DNA from: Salisaeta longa DSM 21114
GTDB lineage: Bacteria > Bacteroidota > Rhodothermia > Rhodothermales > Salinibacteraceae
Length of the DNA stretch: 64,000 bases
Assembly (NCBI RefSeq): GCF_000419585.1
Contig: NZ_ATTH01000001.1
Span: 62,001-126,000, forward strand
Direction of reading: 5' to 3'
In this document: positions 61,983-64,000 of the stretch, one piece after another
Layout of the letters: every line of letters begins with the position of its first letter
Position numbering within the stretch: the first letter of the stretch is position 1
The notes under the pieces: model-generated
The model's database searches: none
What the model saw: the letters and a program-made list of their open reading frames with translations, nothing else
Told to the model about the DNA's origin: nothing
Made by a program: the position numbers and the translations under genes

Positions 61983-63866
61983 ATGGACGTTCTTCGCTTT
62001 ACAACCGCCGGTAGCGTAGATGACGGCAAGAGCACGCTCATTGGCCGGCTGCTCTACGATACCCAGCAAATTTTTGAGGATAAGCTCGACGAGATTCAGC
62101 GCAACACGCAGCGCGAGGATGAGGAGCTGGAGCTTGCGCTTCTCACCGACGGCTTGCGCGCCGAGCGGGAGCAGGGCATTACGATTGACGTGGCCTACCG
62201 CTACTTCTCGACGCCCAAGCGCAAGTTCATCATTGCCGACACGCCGGGCCACGAGCAGTACACGCGCAACATGGTCACCGGCGCCTCTACCGCCGAGCTG
62301 GCCATCGAGCTGATTGACGCACGCAAGGGCGTGCTGCAGCAGTCGAAGCGCCACGGATTCATCGCCTCGCTCCTCCAAATTCCGCACATGATTGTGTGCG
62401 TGAATAAGATGGACCTGGTGGACTACGACGAGCAGGTGTTTCGCGATATCGTGGCCGAGTACGAAGCGTTTGCCACGCAGCTGGACATGGACGACATCAC
62501 GTTCATTCCGGTGTCGGCCCTGCGCGGCGACAACGTCGTCAACAAGTCCGACCGCACGCCGTGGTACGACGGCGCGACGCTCCTGCACCGCCTGGAGACG
62601 GTAAAAACGCATGCGAGCCGCAATCAGGTGGACTTCCGCTTTCCGGTGCAGAACGTCATCCGGCCGCACCAGGACTTCCGCGGCTTTGGGGGGCAGGTGG
62701 CCTCTGGCAAGATTCGCCCCGGCGAAGAAGTCGTCATTCTGCCGTCGAACCTCACGTCGCACGTTGACTCGATTGTGACGCTGGCCGGTGAGCAGGAAGA
62801 AGCCGGGCCGGGCGATTCGGTGGTGATCTCGCTGACCGACGAGATTGATGTGAGCCGTGGGTCCATGATTGTGCGCAGCCGGAACCGTCCGGAGGCCACG
62901 CGCAACATCGACGCCGACCTCTGCTGGATGAGCGAGGAGCCGATGCGCACCGACCGGCCCTACATCATTCAGCACACCACGCGCCGCACGCAGGCGTTTG
63001 CATCGAAGCTGGTGTACCGCCTCAACGTCGATACGCTGCACCGCGAAGAGGCCGACACGTTCAAGCTCAACGAGATTGGCCGGGTAGAGCTCGAAACCGC
63101 CGATCCGTTGTTCATTGATCCCTACAAGATCAACCGGTCGACGGGCAACTTCATTCTCATCGACCCAGACACCAACGCAACGGTGGCTGCTGGCATGATT
63201 CGCGGCAAGGCCGAAAACGTAGCGCCCTTCGGCGAGCAGACCGAGCAGGTTGAAGAGCCGATGGTGTCGCCGAACGTGGTGTGGGAAGGCCTCAACATTC
63301 CGCGGGAAACGCGCGAGGAGCGCAACGGCCATAAGGCCGCTGTGCTGTGGCTTACCGGGCTCTCGGGCGCCGGCAAGTCGACCATTGCGCGGGCCCTCGA
63401 AGAGCGGCTGTTTGCCCGCGGCGCGCACACCATGCTGTTGGATGGCGACAATGTGCGCCACGGCCTGTGCGGCGACCTGGGCTTCACCGCCCGCGACCGC
63501 GAAGAAAACATCCGCCGCGTTGGCGAAGTTGCGCGTCTCTTCTTTGAGCAGGGCACCCTCACGCTGTGCACTTTTGTGTCGCCCTACCGCGAGGATCGCG
63601 ACCGGGCCCGTCAGCTCATCGCCGAGGGTCGCTTCTTTGAGGTGCACGTCGACTGCGACATCGAGGTGTGCAAGGAGCGCGATCCGAAGGGGCTGTACGA
63701 GAAAGCCGAGAGTGGTGAGATCACCAACTTTACCGGGATCTCGGCGCCGTACGAAGCGCCCGAAGATCCGGAGATTGTGGTGCACACCGATACCGACGAC
63801 GTGGAGACGTGCGTCGATCAGATCATGGAGGCGCTGGAAGCAGCCGAGATACTGCAGGCCCGCTAG
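61983..63866 (+). CDS. cysNC: Bifunctional sulfate adenylyltransferase subunit 1 / APS kinase
   Basis: A 627-residue fusion. The N-terminal part (1-430) is the elongation-factor-like GTPase CysN: GSVDDGKST at 10-18, DTPGHEQYTRN near 90 and NKMD near 145. The C-terminal part (about 445-627) is APS kinase: Walker A GLSGAGKST at 459-467 and LLDGDNVRHGL near 485. Together with CysD it converts sulfate to PAPS, the donor for sulfotransferases or an intermediate of assimilation. The ATG at 61983 begins right before the GTPase motif. Frequent aspartate and glutamate residues fit a halophile. A terminator follows. Confidence 0.97.
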   Translation: MDVLRFTTAGSVDDGKSTLIGRLLYDTQQIFEDKLDEIQRNTQREDEELELALLTDGLRAEREQGITIDVAYRYFSTPKRKFIIADTPGHEQYTRNMVTGASTAELAIELIDARKGVLQQSKRHGFIASLLQIPHMIVCVNKMDLVDYDEQVFRDIVAEYEAFATQLDMDDITFIPVSALRGDNVVNKSDRTPWYDGATLLHRLETVKTHASRNQVDFRFPVQNVIRPHQDFRGFGGQVASGKIRPGEEVVILPSNLTSHVDSIVTLAGEQEEAGPGDSVVISLTDEIDVSRGSMIVRSRNRPEATRNIDADLCWMSEEPMRTDRPYIIQHTTRRTQAFASKLVYRLNVDTLHREEADTFKLNEIGRVELETADPLFIDPYKINRSTGNFILIDPDTNATVAAGMIRGKAENVAPFGEQTEQVEEPMVSPNVVWEGLNIPRETREERNGHKAAVLWLTGLSGAGKSTIARALEERLFARGAHTMLLDGDNVRHGLCGDLGFTARDREENIRRVGEVARLFFEQGTLTLCTFVSPYREDRDRARQLIAEGRFFEVHVDCDIEVCKERDPKGLYEKAESGEITNFTGISAPYEAPEDPEIVVHTDTDDVETCVDQIMEALEAAEILQAR

Positions 63867-63893
63867 CCCCGTCCTCGTCATCGGCGAAGTAGT

Positions 63894-63932
63894 CAGGGCG
63901 CGTCGGCAACACCGGCGCGCCCTGTTGTTTTA
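63894..63932 (+). terminator. Intrinsic terminator after cysNC
   Basis: CAGGGCGCG at 63894-63902 pairs perfectly with CGCGCCCTG at 63916-63924, extended inward by CGG/CCG pairing, and TTGTTTT follows directly. It should end the ugd-uxs-cysD-cysNC transcript. Confidence 0.85.
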
Positions 63933-64000
63933 CGAAGGGCAAGCAGCGTGGCGCCGGATCGACCGCGGGCGGCGGACGTTGGTGCTCCTCGGCGCTTTTT

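Overview
The window most likely comes from a halophilic or halotolerant member of the Rhodothermota/Bacteroidota (Salinibacter/Salisaeta-like). The evidence is high G+C (about two thirds in most genes, judged by eye), acidic proteins such as CysNC and Ugd, genes for the type IX secretion system (PorQ, GldK, GldL, GldM, GldN), tandem S46 dipeptidyl peptidases, a fused aspartokinase-diaminopimelate decarboxylase, a GbsR-type regulator and a B-family DNA polymerase. This placement is inferred from gene content, not from a marker phylogeny.

Layout. 1-480: 3' end of an IS200/IS605-type TnpB gene with its right-end hairpin. 759-8543: a small lipoprotein, the lysC-lysA fusion, a zinc-ribbon protein, porQ, murE and mraY. 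8591-16220: an M1 peptidase fused to an outer-membrane barrel, a zinc-ribbon/TPR membrane protein, a YqgE protein, a CrtC/AttH-like lipocalin and a GT4 glycosyltransferase. 16221-17076: a gene-free block with a duplicated palindromic repeat. 17077-20782: a TRAP transporter operon followed by a GbsR/MarR regulator. 20949-21033: tRNA-Leu(UAG). 21177-29639: two S46 peptidases, an alkaline-phosphatase-superfamily enzyme, a patatin and a YifB/ComM ATPase. 29961-35129: the gldKLMN operon, with visibly lower G+C and an unusual domain organisation. 35489-43249: an M14 carboxypeptidase, then a surface-polysaccharide block (two sulfotransferase-like proteins, an ABC exporter, a GT61). 43329-52705: a lipoprotein, a D-threonine-aldolase/D-serine-dehydratase-like enzyme, a Tat-type metallo-beta-lactamase-fold protein, a MenH-like hydrolase, GT4 and GT2 glycosyltransferases, PolB and a CDP-alcohol phosphatidyltransferase. 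52718-58205: ftsY, fmt, a DUF2256 miniprotein, a Spo0M-like protein, tsaE, an unknown protein and a MacB-type permease. 58531-63866: ugd, uxs, cysD and cysNC, making UDP-glucuronate, UDP-xylose and PAPS.

The most interesting feature is the divergent type IX secretion core. GldK carries an N-terminal beta-barrel and a signal peptide without a lipobox, in place of the usual lipoprotein anchor. GldM goes almost directly from its transmembrane helix to the region resembling the D2 domain, so the helical D1 domain appears to be missing. GldN is short. A different small barrel sits where PorP/SprF is often found. The M1 peptidase is also a barrel fusion, so beta-barrels may serve as outer-membrane anchors more than once in this organism. 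A second theme is sulfated surface glycans: PAPS synthesis and UDP-uronate/pentose synthesis adjoin each other, and two sulfotransferase-like genes sit in an exporter/glycosyltransferase block about 15-20 kb away.
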